Positions 43,838 through 53,086 of a DNA stretch of 64,000 nt are shown piece by piece (the first letter of the stretch is position 1; every line of letters starts with the position of its first letter). The DNA comes from Anaerolineae bacterium (GTDB lineage: Bacteria > Chloroflexota > Anaerolineae > Anaerolineales > Anaerolineaceae): NCBI GenBank assembly GCA_013178295.1, contig JABLWW010000011.1, positions 248,001-312,000 of the forward strand, in the 5' to 3' direction. The position numbers and the translations under genes are program-made. The notes beneath the pieces are model-generated. The model was not told the origin of the DNA. It was given only the letters and a program-made list of their open reading frames with translations, and made no database searches.

Positions 43838-45157
43838 ATGACAACAAAAGTAATTATCATGGGCGCGGCGGGGCGCGATTTCCATAATTTCAATGTGTAT
43901 TTTCGCAACAACAGCGACTATGAGGTGGTGGCTTTTACGGCTACGCAGATACCCAATATCGAAGGGCGCAAATATCCTGCCGAGCTGGCTGGGGTGCAGT
44001 ATCCCAAGGGCATCCCGATATACCCGGAGAGCGATCTGGAGCGCCTGATTAAAGAGCACGAAGTGGGGCAGGTTATCTTTGCCTACTCAGATGTGCCGCA
44101 TGAGTATGTGATGCACCAGGCATCTAAGGTGATGGCGGCGGGAGCGGATTTTCGCTTGATGGGGATGAAGAATACCCAGATCAAGTCCACCAGGCCGGTG
44201 GTGTCGGTGTGTGCGGTGCGTACTGGCTCTGGCAAGAGTCAGACAACGCGCCGGGTTTCACTCATTCTACGCAGTATGGGCTATCGGGTAGCCGCTATCC
44301 GGCATCCCATGCCTTATGGCGACCTGGTCAAGCAGTCTGTGCAGCGTTTCGCTGATTACAGTGACCTTGATAAGCATGAGTGTACCATTGAGGAACGCGA
44401 GGAATACGAGCCGCATCTGGATAACGGTGTACTGGTGTTTGCTGGTGTGGATTATGAAGCCATCTTGCGTCAGGCGGAGAAAGAAGTGGATGTGGTGTTA
44501 TGGGATGGCGGTAACAACGATTTTTCTTTCTACACGCCAGACCTGGCGATTGTGGTGGCAGACCCACATCGTCCCGGTCATGAGATGCGTTATCACCCTG
44601 GCGAGACGAACGTCCGCTCTGCGGATGTGTTTGTGATCAACAAGGTGGACACCGCAGCGCCCGAAAATGTGATTGCGGTACGCGAAAGTTTGCACGCTGT
44701 CAACCCTAAGGCGGTGGTGATTGAGGCAGCGTCGCCCTTGTTTGTGGATGACCCTGGCGCGATTCGCGGCAAGCGCGTCCTGGTTATTGAGGATGGCCCG
44801 ACTCTAACGCATGGCGAGATGGCGTATGGTGCTGGCTGGGTGGCGGCACGGCGCTTTGGCGCTGCCGAGATCGTTGATCCACGCCCATTTGCAGTTGGTT
44901 CGATTGCGGAGACATACAAGAAATATCCCACAACAGGTGCAGTGTTGCCAGCAATGGGATATGGTGACGAAATGACTCGCGATCTGGAAAAGACAATCAA
45001 CAAATCGGATGTTGATCTGGTGATTTCCGCCACGCCGATTGATCTCAATCGGATTATTAAAATCAAAAAGCCCATGCAGCGGGTGCGTTATGAACTGCAA
45101 GAGATTGGACGCCCCACGCTGGAGGATATCCTCTGGGAAAAGTTTAAAAAAGAGTAG
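43838..45157 (+). CDS. Cyclic 2,3-diphosphoglycerate synthetase-like GTPase
   Basis: The 439-residue product has an N-terminal Rossmann-like part (MTTKVIIMGAAGRDFHNFN) and a P-loop, VRTGSGKSQTTRRV, at about 127-140. WDGGNNDFSFY, a VINKVD segment resembling a GTPase NKxD motif, and a C-terminal IDLNRII segment follow. This matches the cPGS family, which in methanogens makes the thermoprotectant cyclic 2,3-diphosphoglycerate. Bacterial members are common but their role is not established. Start chosen at 43838 behind AAGGAG; the frame continues upstream to a TTG at 43793. Confidence 0.82.
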   Translation: MTTKVIIMGAAGRDFHNFNVYFRNNSDYEVVAFTATQIPNIEGRKYPAELAGVQYPKGIPIYPESDLERLIKEHEVGQVIFAYSDVPHEYVMHQASKVMAAGADFRLMGMKNTQIKSTRPVVSVCAVRTGSGKSQTTRRVSLILRSMGYRVAAIRHPMPYGDLVKQSVQRFADYSDLDKHECTIEEREEYEPHLDNGVLVFAGVDYEAILRQAEKEVDVVLWDGGNNDFSFYTPDLAIVVADPHRPGHEMRYHPGETNVRSADVFVINKVDTAAPENVIAVRESLHAVNPKAVVIEAASPLFVDDPGAIRGKRVLVIEDGPTLTHGEMAYGAGWVAARRFGAAEIVDPRPFAVGSIAETYKKYPTTGAVLPAMGYGDEMTRDLEKTINKSDVDLVISATPIDLNRIIKIKKPMQRVRYELQEIGRPTLEDILWEKFKKE

Positions 45158-45185
45158 ACTTTTCACTTTGGTTACAAACGTTATC

Positions 45186-45217
45186 AAAAGACCCGGAGAC
45201 TGCCGGGTCTTTTGCGT
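45186..45217 (+). terminator. Intrinsic terminator after the cPGS-like gene
   Basis: An 11-bp stem (45186-45196 with 45203-45213), AAAAGACCCGG/CCGGGTCTTTT, has a 6-nt loop and a built-in T run. It separates the upstream gene from obg. Confidence 0.85.
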
Positions 45218-45225
45218 GTTCAGGG

Positions 45226-45231
45226 TATAAT
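45226..45231 (+). promoter_or_regulatory. -10 box directly before obg (possibly leaderless)
   Basis: A perfect TATAAT ends 7 nt before the obg ATG, just behind a terminator. No Shine-Dalgarno sequence is present, and no clear -35 is visible because the terminator stem fills that space. Confidence 0.5.
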
Positions 45232-45238
45232 CTGAAAG

Positions 45239-46498
45239 ATGTTTATAGATGAAGTTGAAATCTATGTGCGTTCAGGGCGCGGCGGCGATGGGATGATGCA
45301 TTTCCACCGCGAGAAGTATGTGCCGCGCGGTGGTCCGGATGGTGGTGATGGCGGGCGGGGAGGGAATGTTGTTCTGCAGGTGCAACCCACGATGAACACG
45401 CTGGCGTCTTTTCAGCAGAAATCGCGCTACGTTGCTGCTGATGGGCGCAAGGGAGGCCCAAATAACATGACCGGTCGGTCGGCTGATGACCTGGTCATTA
45501 ATGTGCCGCCGGGTACGCTGGTCTATGACCTGGATACCGGTGAACTGCTGGGTGATTTGGTAGTGCCGGGCGAGCGTCTTTTGGTATGCCGTGGGGGGCG
45601 CGGGGGGCGCGGCAACCAGCATTTTGCCACTGCACGCAATCAAGCACCGCGCACTGCTGAGCGTGGCGAACCTGGTCAGGAGCGCCGTCTACGGCTGGAA
45701 TTAAAATTGATTGCCGATGTGGGTATCGTGGGCGTACCCAATGCTGGTAAATCCAGCTTGTTGGCGGCTGTGACCAATGCCAGACCAAAGATTGCGGATT
45801 ATCCGTTTACAACGTTGGAACCCAATCTGGGGGTTGCCGTTTTGGATATTGATACCAGTCTGGTGCTGGCAGATATCCCAGGGTTGATAGAGGGCGCACA
45901 TCAAGGGATCGGTTTGGGAGATGCCTTTCTGCGCCACATCCAGCGCACGCGGGTGCTTATCCACTTGCTGGATGGGTTGTCGCAAGACCCGCTGGCAGAT
46001 TTTACACAGATCAACAGCGAGCTGGCGCTTTTTGACCCTGCTCTGGCAAAAAAGCCGCAGATTGTGGCGTTAAATAAAATTGATCTGCCAGAAGTGCAAC
46101 AGAGATGGGAAGATGTTCGCACACAACTTGCGCAGCGGGGTTACGCGGCAATGGCAATTTCGGCGCTGGCGCGCACCAACGTCAGGGAGCTTTTGTGGAA
46201 GACGGTAGAATTGCTTAAGACAGCGCCTGAGCCTGAAATCGTTGAAACCCTGCCTGTGTATCGTCCTATGGAGGACCAACGTGCCTTTACTATCGAACGG
46301 GAGGCGGATGGCTGGCGGGTAAGAGGGGCGGCAATTGAACGCTCGGCAGAGATGACTTATTGGGAGTATGAAGGCTCCGTGCGCCGCTTTCAGCGTTTGA
46401 TGGAAGCTCTAGGTGTGGATGATGCCCTGCGAGAGGCGGGGATTGAGGAGGGCGAGACGGTGTATATTGGCGAGTATGAGCTGGAGTGGCGAGATTAG
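45239..46498 (+). CDS. obg: GTPase Obg (CgtA)
   Basis: The essential ribosome-associated GTPase acts in late 50S assembly and stress control. The 419-residue product has the Gly-rich Obg fold (1-158; many GGxGG runs), the G domain with GVPNAGKSS (about 165-173), DIPGLIEGA and NKID, and a C-terminal OCT domain (about 345-419). It is followed by nadD 9 nt later. There is no ribosome binding site before the ATG. Confidence 0.97.
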   Translation: MFIDEVEIYVRSGRGGDGMMHFHREKYVPRGGPDGGDGGRGGNVVLQVQPTMNTLASFQQKSRYVAADGRKGGPNNMTGRSADDLVINVPPGTLVYDLDTGELLGDLVVPGERLLVCRGGRGGRGNQHFATARNQAPRTAERGEPGQERRLRLELKLIADVGIVGVPNAGKSSLLAAVTNARPKIADYPFTTLEPNLGVAVLDIDTSLVLADIPGLIEGAHQGIGLGDAFLRHIQRTRVLIHLLDGLSQDPLADFTQINSELALFDPALAKKPQIVALNKIDLPEVQQRWEDVRTQLAQRGYAAMAISALARTNVRELLWKTVELLKTAPEPEIVETLPVYRPMEDQRAFTIEREADGWRVRGAAIERSAEMTYWEYEGSVRRFQRLMEALGVDDALREAGIEEGETVYIGEYELEWRD

Positions 46499-46507
46499 CG
46501 GGGAGAG

Positions 46508-47119
46508 ATGCGCATAGGCGTTTTTGGTGGCACTTTCGACCCTCCGCATATTGGGCATCTTATCCTGGCGATGGAAGCGCAGGATCAACTCAGGCTGGAT
46601 AAGGTGTTGTGGGTGATCACACCCATTTCTCCGTTCAAGCATCATATTCATATTAGTCCTCTGGAGCAGCGGTTGGAGTTACTTGAGGTAGCGCTTGCTG
46701 GCGAAGCGGGTTTTGAAATCTCACGGGTTGATGTTGACCGCCCGCCGCCGTATTATGCTGTGGATACCATGCGTCTTTTGCGCAATTGTTTCGCCAATGC
46801 GGAATGGTTTTATTTGATGGGAGAAGATTCACTGGGCGATTTGCCAGGCTGGCATCAGCCACATCTGTTGCTGGCGCTCTGTGATGGTTTAGGTGTGATG
46901 CGCAGACCGGGCTTTGCCGCGAACCTGCAAGAGTTGGAAAAAGCCCTGCCAGGGGTTTGTGATAAGGTGCAGTTTTTTGATGCTCCCCTGATTGAAATAT
47001 CGGCGCATGATATTCGCCATAGAATTTCTCGGGGAAAACCTTTTCGCTTTTTTGTTCCTTCGGCTGTCTATGATAGAATCATCGAAAACAAATATTATCA
47101 GGAGGACGATCATGGATGA
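46508..47119 (+). CDS. nadD: Nicotinate-nucleotide adenylyltransferase
   Basis: The enzyme makes deamido-NAD from NaMN and ATP. The 203-residue product has the nucleotidyltransferase motif GGTFDPPHIGHL at 6-17 and the C-terminal ISAHDIRHRISRGKPFRFFVP-type block (the ISSTxIR motif in variant form). A GGGAGAG site lies before the ATG. obg-nadD adjacency is common. Confidence 0.95.
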   Translation: MRIGVFGGTFDPPHIGHLILAMEAQDQLRLDKVLWVITPISPFKHHIHISPLEQRLELLEVALAGEAGFEISRVDVDRPPPYYAVDTMRLLRNCFANAEWFYLMGEDSLGDLPGWHQPHLLLALCDGLGVMRRPGFAANLQELEKALPGVCDKVQFFDAPLIEISAHDIRHRISRGKPFRFFVPSAVYDRIIENKYYQEDDHG

Positions 47120-47321
47120 ACTGGTGAAACTGGTATCGCAAAAGACGGGTTTGCCTGAGGATAAGGCAAAGTTAGCGGTGGAGACGGTGTTGAATTTTTT
47201 GAAACAGAAACTGCCTGCTCCTTTGGCGGCACAGCTGGATGGTCTTCTCGATGGCAATATTGGCATGGATGACATTGCCGGGCTTGCCAGCGGGCTGAGC
47301 GGGCTTTTTGGCAAGAAGTGA
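47112..47321 (+). CDS. Small helical protein (DUF2267-like)
   Basis: The 69-residue product starts MDELVKLVSQKTGLPEDKAK, with two helices, and ends in a Gly/Leu-rich segment. It resembles DUF2267-type small proteins, but the similarity is short. The ATG at 47112 follows AGGAGG (47099-47104) and overlaps the end of nadD by 8 nt. The frame further upstream lies inside nadD and is not used. Function unknown. Confidence 0.7.
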   Translation: MDELVKLVSQKTGLPEDKAKLAVETVLNFLKQKLPAPLAAQLDGLLDGNIGMDDIAGLASGLSGLFGKK

Positions 47322-47324
47322 TCG

Positions 47325-47359
47325 AAAAAATACTGCGCCCCAGCACTCTGGGGCGCAGT
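47325..47359 (-). terminator. Intrinsic terminator, strong on the minus strand
   Basis: A perfect 12-bp stem (47332-47343 with 47348-47359) with a 4-nt loop is followed on the minus strand by ATTTTTTCG. It ends the sigma/anti-sigma/bactofilin operon and lies between convergent units, so it may also stop plus-strand transcripts. Confidence 0.85.
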
Positions 47360-47407
47360 CTGATAGGGATTCTGTAACACCTGGTTACAGGAGGCAATCA
47401 AAGGGGG

Positions 47408-48622
47408 TTACCCTGCCGCATCAGGTGTCTCATCTGTCTTTGCCGGACGTTGTTTGCGCTTCTCAGCTTTAGGCGCTTCGGTTGTGGTGTCTGCCGGTTC
47501 GTCTGTTTCAATGTGCTGCATGAAGGAAGGCTGCGGGTCAATTGGCGGTGAATGAGGCATTGCGGGGGGAACAACTGATGTTTGTGTGTGAGATGTTGTG
47601 CTGATGTACGTGCGTGTACCGAATTTACTGAGCACGACCCCGCCCAGACCAATAGCAAGGAAAATAAACCCAGCCATCCAACCTACGCAGGCAATGTAGT
47701 TAATCAATCCGGTAACCACCGAAAGCAGCAGCGTGCCCAGGGCGGCACTGACTGCAGGCGCCCAGGAAACCTTGAACGACGTGGATAGGCGATTGCCGAT
47801 TTCCATCCCAATTGCAACCCAGCCGAACAGCAGAGCGATTGCCAGAACCATAAAGGCGAGTAAGCCAATGGGCGAGAGAATGATGGTGATGACCAGGAGG
47901 ATAATCAGGGCAGGCGCTATCAGCATGGTGAGCAGCCCCATGCCGCCGGACAGGATGGGGGCGTTGGTGATCGTTTTCGCTACCATCTCCGTTGGTTTGG
48001 GGAGGAAAAGCGCAACCAAGGCAGCCAGACCTGCCAGAGCAAACCACGCTAACAGATCGCCAAAGAACTTCCCTACAGTGCCCAAGACTCCCCACAGCTT
48101 GGCGGCGGAGCTTTCTACTCCGGGCAGGGCTTCGGGCACGCGCGGGGTGGATGGCTGGGCGGGTTTTTCGGGCGTGCCGAAATTGAAATCGCTGAAGTTG
48201 TCGAGTTTAAACCCCTGCTCAGGCCCAATGACCGTGTTGCCTTTGACGGTGGCTTTGTCTGACTTTTCCAGTGTGCCGATGACATTGATGTCTTTTTCAA
48301 TGACCGCGCTATCAAGTAGTTTGACTGTTGCCCCGATGGCTACTACTTCGCCCTTAACGACTCCGGAGATTTCCATGATGCCGCCAACGATGAGGATGTT
48401 ACCTTCCACCCTGGCGTCTTTTTCAATCTTGCCCTGTCCGCCAAAGATGGCAAGGTCGCCATTAAGGGTTTGACCGCTTTTGAGTGTGTAGCTGCCGCCA
48501 AAGACAACTTCTCCGCCGTCGTCACCATCACCACCGGCGCTGGCAGCTGCCGGGCTGGAGAAGGCGAGGAGAAACGCCAGCAACAGGGTAAATATTGCCA
48601 GAAAACGTAATTTGTGTTTCAT
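47408..48622 (-). CDS. Secreted/membrane bactofilin-like polymer-forming protein
   Basis: The 404-residue product has a signal peptide (about 1-32) followed by a repeat-rich beta-helix-like segment (about 45-140), with short repeats such as LNGDLAIFGG, EGNILIVGG and KGEVVAIG. This is the bactofilin/polymer-forming type. About four to five membrane helices follow (about 190-350), then a charged Pro/Lys-rich tail. A polymer domain predicted outside the membrane is unlike cytosolic bactofilins. The ATG overlaps the anti-sigma stop by 4 nt, so it is translated with it. Confidence 0.75.
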   Translation of the reverse strand: MKHKLRFLAIFTLLLAFLLAFSSPAAASAGGDGDDGGEVVFGGSYTLKSGQTLNGDLAIFGGQGKIEKDARVEGNILIVGGIMEISGVVKGEVVAIGATVKLLDSAVIEKDINVIGTLEKSDKATVKGNTVIGPEQGFKLDNFSDFNFGTPEKPAQPSTPRVPEALPGVESSAAKLWGVLGTVGKFFGDLLAWFALAGLAALVALFLPKPTEMVAKTITNAPILSGGMGLLTMLIAPALIILLVITIILSPIGLLAFMVLAIALLFGWVAIGMEIGNRLSTSFKVSWAPAVSAALGTLLLSVVTGLINYIACVGWMAGFIFLAIGLGGVVLSKFGTRTYISTTSHTQTSVVPPAMPHSPPIDPQPSFMQHIETDEPADTTTEAPKAEKRKQRPAKTDETPDAAG

Positions 48623-49152
48623 TGTATATATACTCCTTGTGTAGATATACGCCACAGGGATACCAGCCAGACCACCGCTGCCAGGGCAACACCGCTGGTC
48701 AGGAGGATCCACAGGGCGATAGGGATCGCTGGAGGCAACATGCGTACGAGCGTCAGCAAAAATAGCAAAAACTGGTTAAATGACATCAGGGTAGATAGGA
48801 CTGTTTTTACGCTGGAGAAAAGCAAAGCTTCTACAGAACTACTGACGAGAAGGGTGGCGGCGGTGATGGCAAAGCTGATGAGAATCGCGGCAGCCAGGAG
48901 AAGAAACAGACGGCGTACCTGCTGACGTTGCTGGCGTTCAAGACGCTCGGCAAAGCTGGCGCGCCAGCGCTGATTGAACCCCGCTGGGGGAGCAATGATC
49001 GCAGCTGTCCGCATCTGATTCTCCATGCTGTGCAGACGATTCTGGAGATTTTTGCATCGCTCACAGCTTTGCAGGTGTTCATAGAGGGCTTTATGCTGTT
49101 CCAGGGTTAGCCCGTTGGTGAAAATCCAGTTTTCAAAAGGCTGGTGACTCAT
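48619..49152 (-). CDS. Membrane anti-sigma factor with zinc (ZAS) motif
   Basis: The 177-residue product has the cytosolic zinc anti-sigma motif H26-x3-C30-x2-C33. Membrane helices follow at about residues 80-105 and at two further sites between 115 and 170. It starts at 49152, inside the end of the ECF sigma gene, and is followed by the bactofilin-like gene. It likely binds the adjacent sigma factor and releases it on an envelope signal (inference from gene pair). Confidence 0.82.
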   Translation of the reverse strand: MSHQPFENWIFTNGLTLEQHKALYEHLQSCERCKNLQNRLHSMENQMRTAAIIAPPAGFNQRWRASFAERLERQQRQQVRRLFLLLAAAILISFAITAATLLVSSSVEALLFSSVKTVLSTLMSFNQFLLFLLTLVRMLPPAIPIALWILLTSGVALAAVVWLVSLWRISTQGVYIQ

Positions 49153-49726
49153 ACTGTTTGCCTCCAACAGATAATGGCTGTTCTTGTGCGCCCCGCCAGT
49201 TTTCAGCAAGCTGTCTGCGGGCACGGAAGAGACGACTCTTGACGGCACTTATAGAGAGGGTGAGCGCCTGCGCGATTTCTTCATCGGACATGTCATACCA
49301 ATAACGCATGATGATGGCTGCCCTGTCTTGTGCCCCAAGTGTCTGTAGCAGCTGCCGCAGCTGATGCTCCATTTCATGCTGTGCGGCTGTTTTCTCGGTG
49401 TTGCTGCTGTGATCCGGGATGATTTCTTCAGGCAGGGCGTCGAGGTCGAAAAGCGGCAGACGTCTGCGGCGCTGCTGGTCAATACAGTAGTGTGCCGCAA
49501 TGGAAAGTAGCCAGGTTGTAAAAGAGCGAGAAGGGTCATACCGTTTGAGATTCTGGTAAGCACGCCAGAAAGTTTCCTGAGCTGCATCTTCAGCCTCTTC
49601 AATGCTGCCTAACATGCGATAGCACAGGTTATAGACCCGCGTCTGATAGATTTCTACCAGCTGGGCGTAGGCTTCTTCGCTTCCTTGCAGGGCAAGCTGC
49701 AGCCATTGCGCTTCGGTGTTGCTCAC
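49133..49726 (-). CDS. ECF-type RNA polymerase sigma factor
   Basis: The 197-residue product has region 2 (YNLCYRMLGSIEEAEDAAQETFWRAY-type) and region 4 (MSDEEIAQALTLSISAVKSRLFRARRQL), but no regions 1 or 3, as in ECF sigma factors. It starts at GTG 49726 behind AAGGAG and overlaps the anti-sigma gene by 20 nt. No clear own-type ECF promoter (such as AAC/GTC pairs) was recognised upstream. Confidence 0.93.
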   Translation of the reverse strand: MSNTEAQWLQLALQGSEEAYAQLVEIYQTRVYNLCYRMLGSIEEAEDAAQETFWRAYQNLKRYDPSRSFTTWLLSIAAHYCIDQQRRRRLPLFDLDALPEEIIPDHSSNTEKTAAQHEMEHQLRQLLQTLGAQDRAAIIMRYWYDMSDEEIAQALTLSISAVKSRLFRARRQLAENWRGAQEQPLSVGGKQYESPAF

Positions 49727-49906
49727 TGTGTCTCCTTGATTGTGTTTCTATCCATATATACGCAAAGTATGTTGTGCAGTTGCGTCAAGTATAACGCCAA
49801 ATGTTTGACAGGACCGAAGGCGAGAAAATAAGGCTATGTTGAGAAAAAATCTCATATAATTAACACAGTACAGTTTGTTCGTTAGGGCCTTTTTCCAAGG
49901 TATACG

Positions 49907-51885
49907 ATGGCTTTGCAAAGGGCGTTATATATTTCACCGCTGGTTCTTACTCTATTTTTCTCAGTTGGGCTGGCGGGTTTCGCCTGGAGGTGGCGGAGAA
50001 CTGTTGCCGGGGCGTTGCAGTTCTTTCTGTTGATGGCGGCGGTTTTTGTTTGGGATGCCGCATACATCTGTGAGCTTTTTTCCCCTGATCTTCCAACTGC
50101 TTTGTTCATGGTGAATGTGCAGTATTTGGGTATTGCCTCTATCCCGGTGTTGTGGTTGTTGTATGTCTTGCGGTACACGGGGTATGAGCGCTGGGCATTC
50201 CCGCGATGGCAGATTGTGTGGTTTTTTATTCCGACACTGACTATACTTTTCAGTTTGACCAATCCATACCATGAATGGATGCGCTGCGTGACGGGGTTCG
50301 GCGCGGATGGCTTGTTCTCGCAGGTTCTTAAGATATATGGACCGTGGTTTTGGGTTCATACGGTCTATTCGTATGTGGTACTTCTGGTTGCTACGACGCT
50401 GATGCTCCGCTCGGCGTTTTTTGCCAGGGGGCTGGTGTTTGGGCAGAAAATCCTTTTGCTGGCTGCAGTGTTGCTACCATGGGCAGGAAACGCTCTGTAT
50501 ATCTTTGGGGTGAGCATGTTGGACTTAACGCCGCCAGCCTTTGCTGCGATGGGTTTGCTTATGCTTGTGGCGGTCAGTCGTTTTCAACTTTTCAACATCG
50601 TGCCTGTGGCGCGCGAAACACTGGTTGACAGTATGACGGATGCTGTTGTCGTGCTCAACATGGAAAATAAGGTGGTAGATGCGAACCCCGCTTCCGAGAA
50701 AATAACATGTTTACCTGTTTCAAAGGTGATTGGGATGGGGGCGGCAGATGTGTTTACGGGTTACTTTGGGATGATCACGTTTTATGACCCTGAGGTGCAG
50801 GTTCATAATGAAATTGTGGTGACGGAGGATGCTGAACCGTTATATTATGATTTGCAAATTATCCCTTTGAAGAGCAGTCACGGGCGTTTGCTTGGGCGCA
50901 TGGTAGTGTTACGGGATATTACGCGGCACAGGCGGGCGGAGGAGGCTTTGCAAAAGCTGAATGAGCAGCTTGAGGAAAAGGTCAATGAGCGCACAGATAC
51001 GCTTTTGAGGGAGCTGGCAGAGCGAAAGAAGGTAGAAGAAGCGCGGCGCGCTATGCCTTATTTGATGCCGAAATGCGTAAAAAGGCAGTTGTCCGCCTGG
51101 AATTAGAAAATGATCTACGAAATGCGTTGGAGCGTGGTGAGTTTGTCTTAAACTATCAGCCGATTATTGAAATTGATACCAACCGGTTGGCTGGGTTTGA
51201 GGCTTTAATCCGCTGGCAGCATCCCCAACGTGGTGTGATTCTTCCCATGGTTTTTGTTCCAATCGCTGAGGAAACCAACTTGATTGTTACGATTGGCAAG
51301 TGGGTATTGCAACAAGCCTGTTTGCAGATGTGTGACTGGCTGGTCAAATATCCGCAGATGAAGGATGTTGTGATGCATGTGAACGTATCTGCCCGGCAAT
51401 TTAACCAGCCGAATCTGTACCAGATGGTTGAGCATGTATTGTCAAAGACTGGATTGCCACCCAGCAATCTGGCGTTGGAAGTTACGGAAAGTGTCTTGAT
51501 CGAAAATTATGACCCGGCTGTTGCCCTATTGCATACGCTGCGCCGGGTGGGTGTGCAGTTGGAGATTGACGATTTTGGTACTGGGTATTCCTCATTGACA
51601 CATTTGCGCTGCCTTCCTGTCAATGTGTTGAAAATTGATCGGAGTTTTGTGAGCAGGATGTGTGTATCCGGGGATTCGAGCGCTGAAATTGTTCGGGCGA
51701 TTATTGCGCTGGCGAAAGAAATGGGGAAGAAGGTAATTGCAGAAGGGGTGGAAACGCCCGAAGAATTGCATAAACTGAAGGAACTGGGCTGCGGGTATGC
51801 CCAGGGTTTTTTGATTTCCGCGGCGGTGGGCAGCTTGGAAGCAGAGAAGCTGATAAAATCCTGGCAAGGTGCCATGAATACTTAG
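49907..51885 (+). pseudogene. 7TM-PAS-EAL protein with deleted GGDEF domain and frameshift
   Basis: The first frame (49907-51106, 399 aa) encodes about seven membrane helices (the 7TM histidine-kinase-type sensor, about 1-225), a PAS domain (about 232-345) and a coiled coil. It stops at 51106. A second frame (from at least 51043, first ATG 51073, to 51885) starts with ARYALFDAEMRKKAVVRLELE, the sequence that normally ends a GGDEF domain, followed by a complete EAL domain (EALIRW, NVSARQF, EVTES, DDFGTGYSSL, EGVET). So about 160 residues of GGDEF appear lost and the frames are out of step. The EAL part may be untranslated. Confidence 0.8.
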
Positions 51886-52517
51886 AAAGTAATTTCTTCT
51901 TTGCCAGCCAGCTTGTCCTGGATACGTTTGACGACCAGGTCAAGATGTTCTGGCTGGTGAACAAAGTCCAGGTCATCTGTGCGCAGTGTCAGGACGGGGC
52001 AGAGATCAAAGCTGTTCATCCATTCGTTGTAATAGGAGTCGAGCAATCCAAGATATTCGGCTGTGATGCCCTTTTCAATATCCCTTCCACGAGCGTGAAT
52101 GCGTTCCATCAGTGTAGCAATTGGCGCTTTGAGGTAGATGAGCAGAGAAGGAGCAGGCAGACTGCGTATCACCAGTTCAAAAACGCGCAGATACGATTGA
52201 TAATCCAGAACGGACAGATGTCCCATCTTATGCAGCGCGCGGGCAAAGATGTACGCATCTTCGTAAATGCTTCGATCAATGATTGCTGAACGGGGATCTT
52301 CCCAAAGCTCCAGATGTTGACGGGCGCGGTGACCGAGAAAGAAGATTTGCAGATGGAATGACCATTGACGCATATCGGCGTAGAAATTGGGCAGATAAGG
52401 GTTGTCAGCTACCGATTCAAAGGCAGTACGCCAGCCAAGCTGCTCACCGATCCGTTCTGTCAGAGAGGTTTTGCCGGAGCCAATGTTTCCGGCGACCAGG
52501 ATAAGGCGTTTGGGCAT
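51882..52517 (-). CDS. Deoxynucleoside kinase
   Basis: The 211-residue salvage enzyme phosphorylates deoxynucleosides (dAdo/dGuo kinase type). The P-loop GNIGSGKTS is at 10-18, the DNPYLPNFY substrate-binding block near 40, and the catalytic-base DRSIYEDAYIF near 80. Start ATG 52517 has GAGGTG 5 nt upstream; a GTG at 52523 is less likely. It converges with the EAL relic, overlapping its stop by 4 nt. Confidence 0.92.
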   Translation of the reverse strand: MPKRLILVAGNIGSGKTSLTERIGEQLGWRTAFESVADNPYLPNFYADMRQWSFHLQIFFLGHRARQHLELWEDPRSAIIDRSIYEDAYIFARALHKMGHLSVLDYQSYLRVFELVIRSLPAPSLLIYLKAPIATLMERIHARGRDIEKGITAEYLGLLDSYYNEWMNSFDLCPVLTLRTDDLDFVHQPEHLDLVVKRIQDKLAGKEEITF

Positions 52518-52588
52518 AATCACCTCGTTTGGTGTAATGTGTGGTACATGATTATTTTATCTGAGCGCAAAAAGAATTCGTTATCATT

Positions 52589-53032
52589 TTACTTTGTCAG
52601 GTGAAGGATGTATACGTTTGTCTCCCGCTGTTGGAAGCCCATTCGCTGATAAAGCCGGTTGGCGGCTTGACGTCTTGGATGTGAGGTAAGGTTGACGGAT
52701 TTGGCGCCTTTTTCTTTTGCCAGCGTGATGGCCGATTGGGTTAATGCTTTTCCAATTCCCTGACCGCGGGCGGCTTCGTCTACGACCACGTCCTCGATCC
52801 AGCTGTGTATTCCAGTCGGTGTGCGAAAAATTGCCAGAGCTAGCGTCCCGATGATTTTCCCCTGACAATCCCGAGCGACAAGCAAAGTGGTACATCCTGA
52901 ATGGAGAATTGCTGTCAATTCAGCTTTGTTCGGGGGGGCGGTGTTGGGACTCAATTGGGGCATTAGCAGCCGAAATGCTTCTACAAGATCATCGGTAATT
53001 TCTGTAACAGTCTCGACAGATGAAGCGTTCAT
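52589..53032 (-). CDS. GNAT family N-acetyltransferase
   Basis: The 147-residue product has the acetyl-CoA pyrophosphate-binding motif ARGQGIGKAL near residue 85 and the C-terminal RRQAANRLYQRMGF motif. Substrate unknown. The ATG at 53032 is preferred; a TTG at 53065 would add 11 residues. No good ribosome binding site is seen for either. It is divergent from the RNase H-like unit. Confidence 0.85.
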   Translation of the reverse strand: MNASSVETVTEITDDLVEAFRLLMPQLSPNTAPPNKAELTAILHSGCTTLLVARDCQGKIIGTLALAIFRTPTGIHSWIEDVVVDEAARGQGIGKALTQSAITLAKEKGAKSVNLTSHPRRQAANRLYQRMGFQQRETNVYILHLTK

Positions 53033-53086
53033 GGGATTATCTCTGGGGTTGGGTTTTAGGAGCAATGGCGGTCTTAATAAAGTTAA

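Noticed and set aside
47733-48473. 246-residue plus-strand ORF opposite the bactofilin-like gene
   Set aside because: The minus-strand gene has a signal peptide, repeats, membrane helices and operon overlap; the plus-strand frame has none of these.
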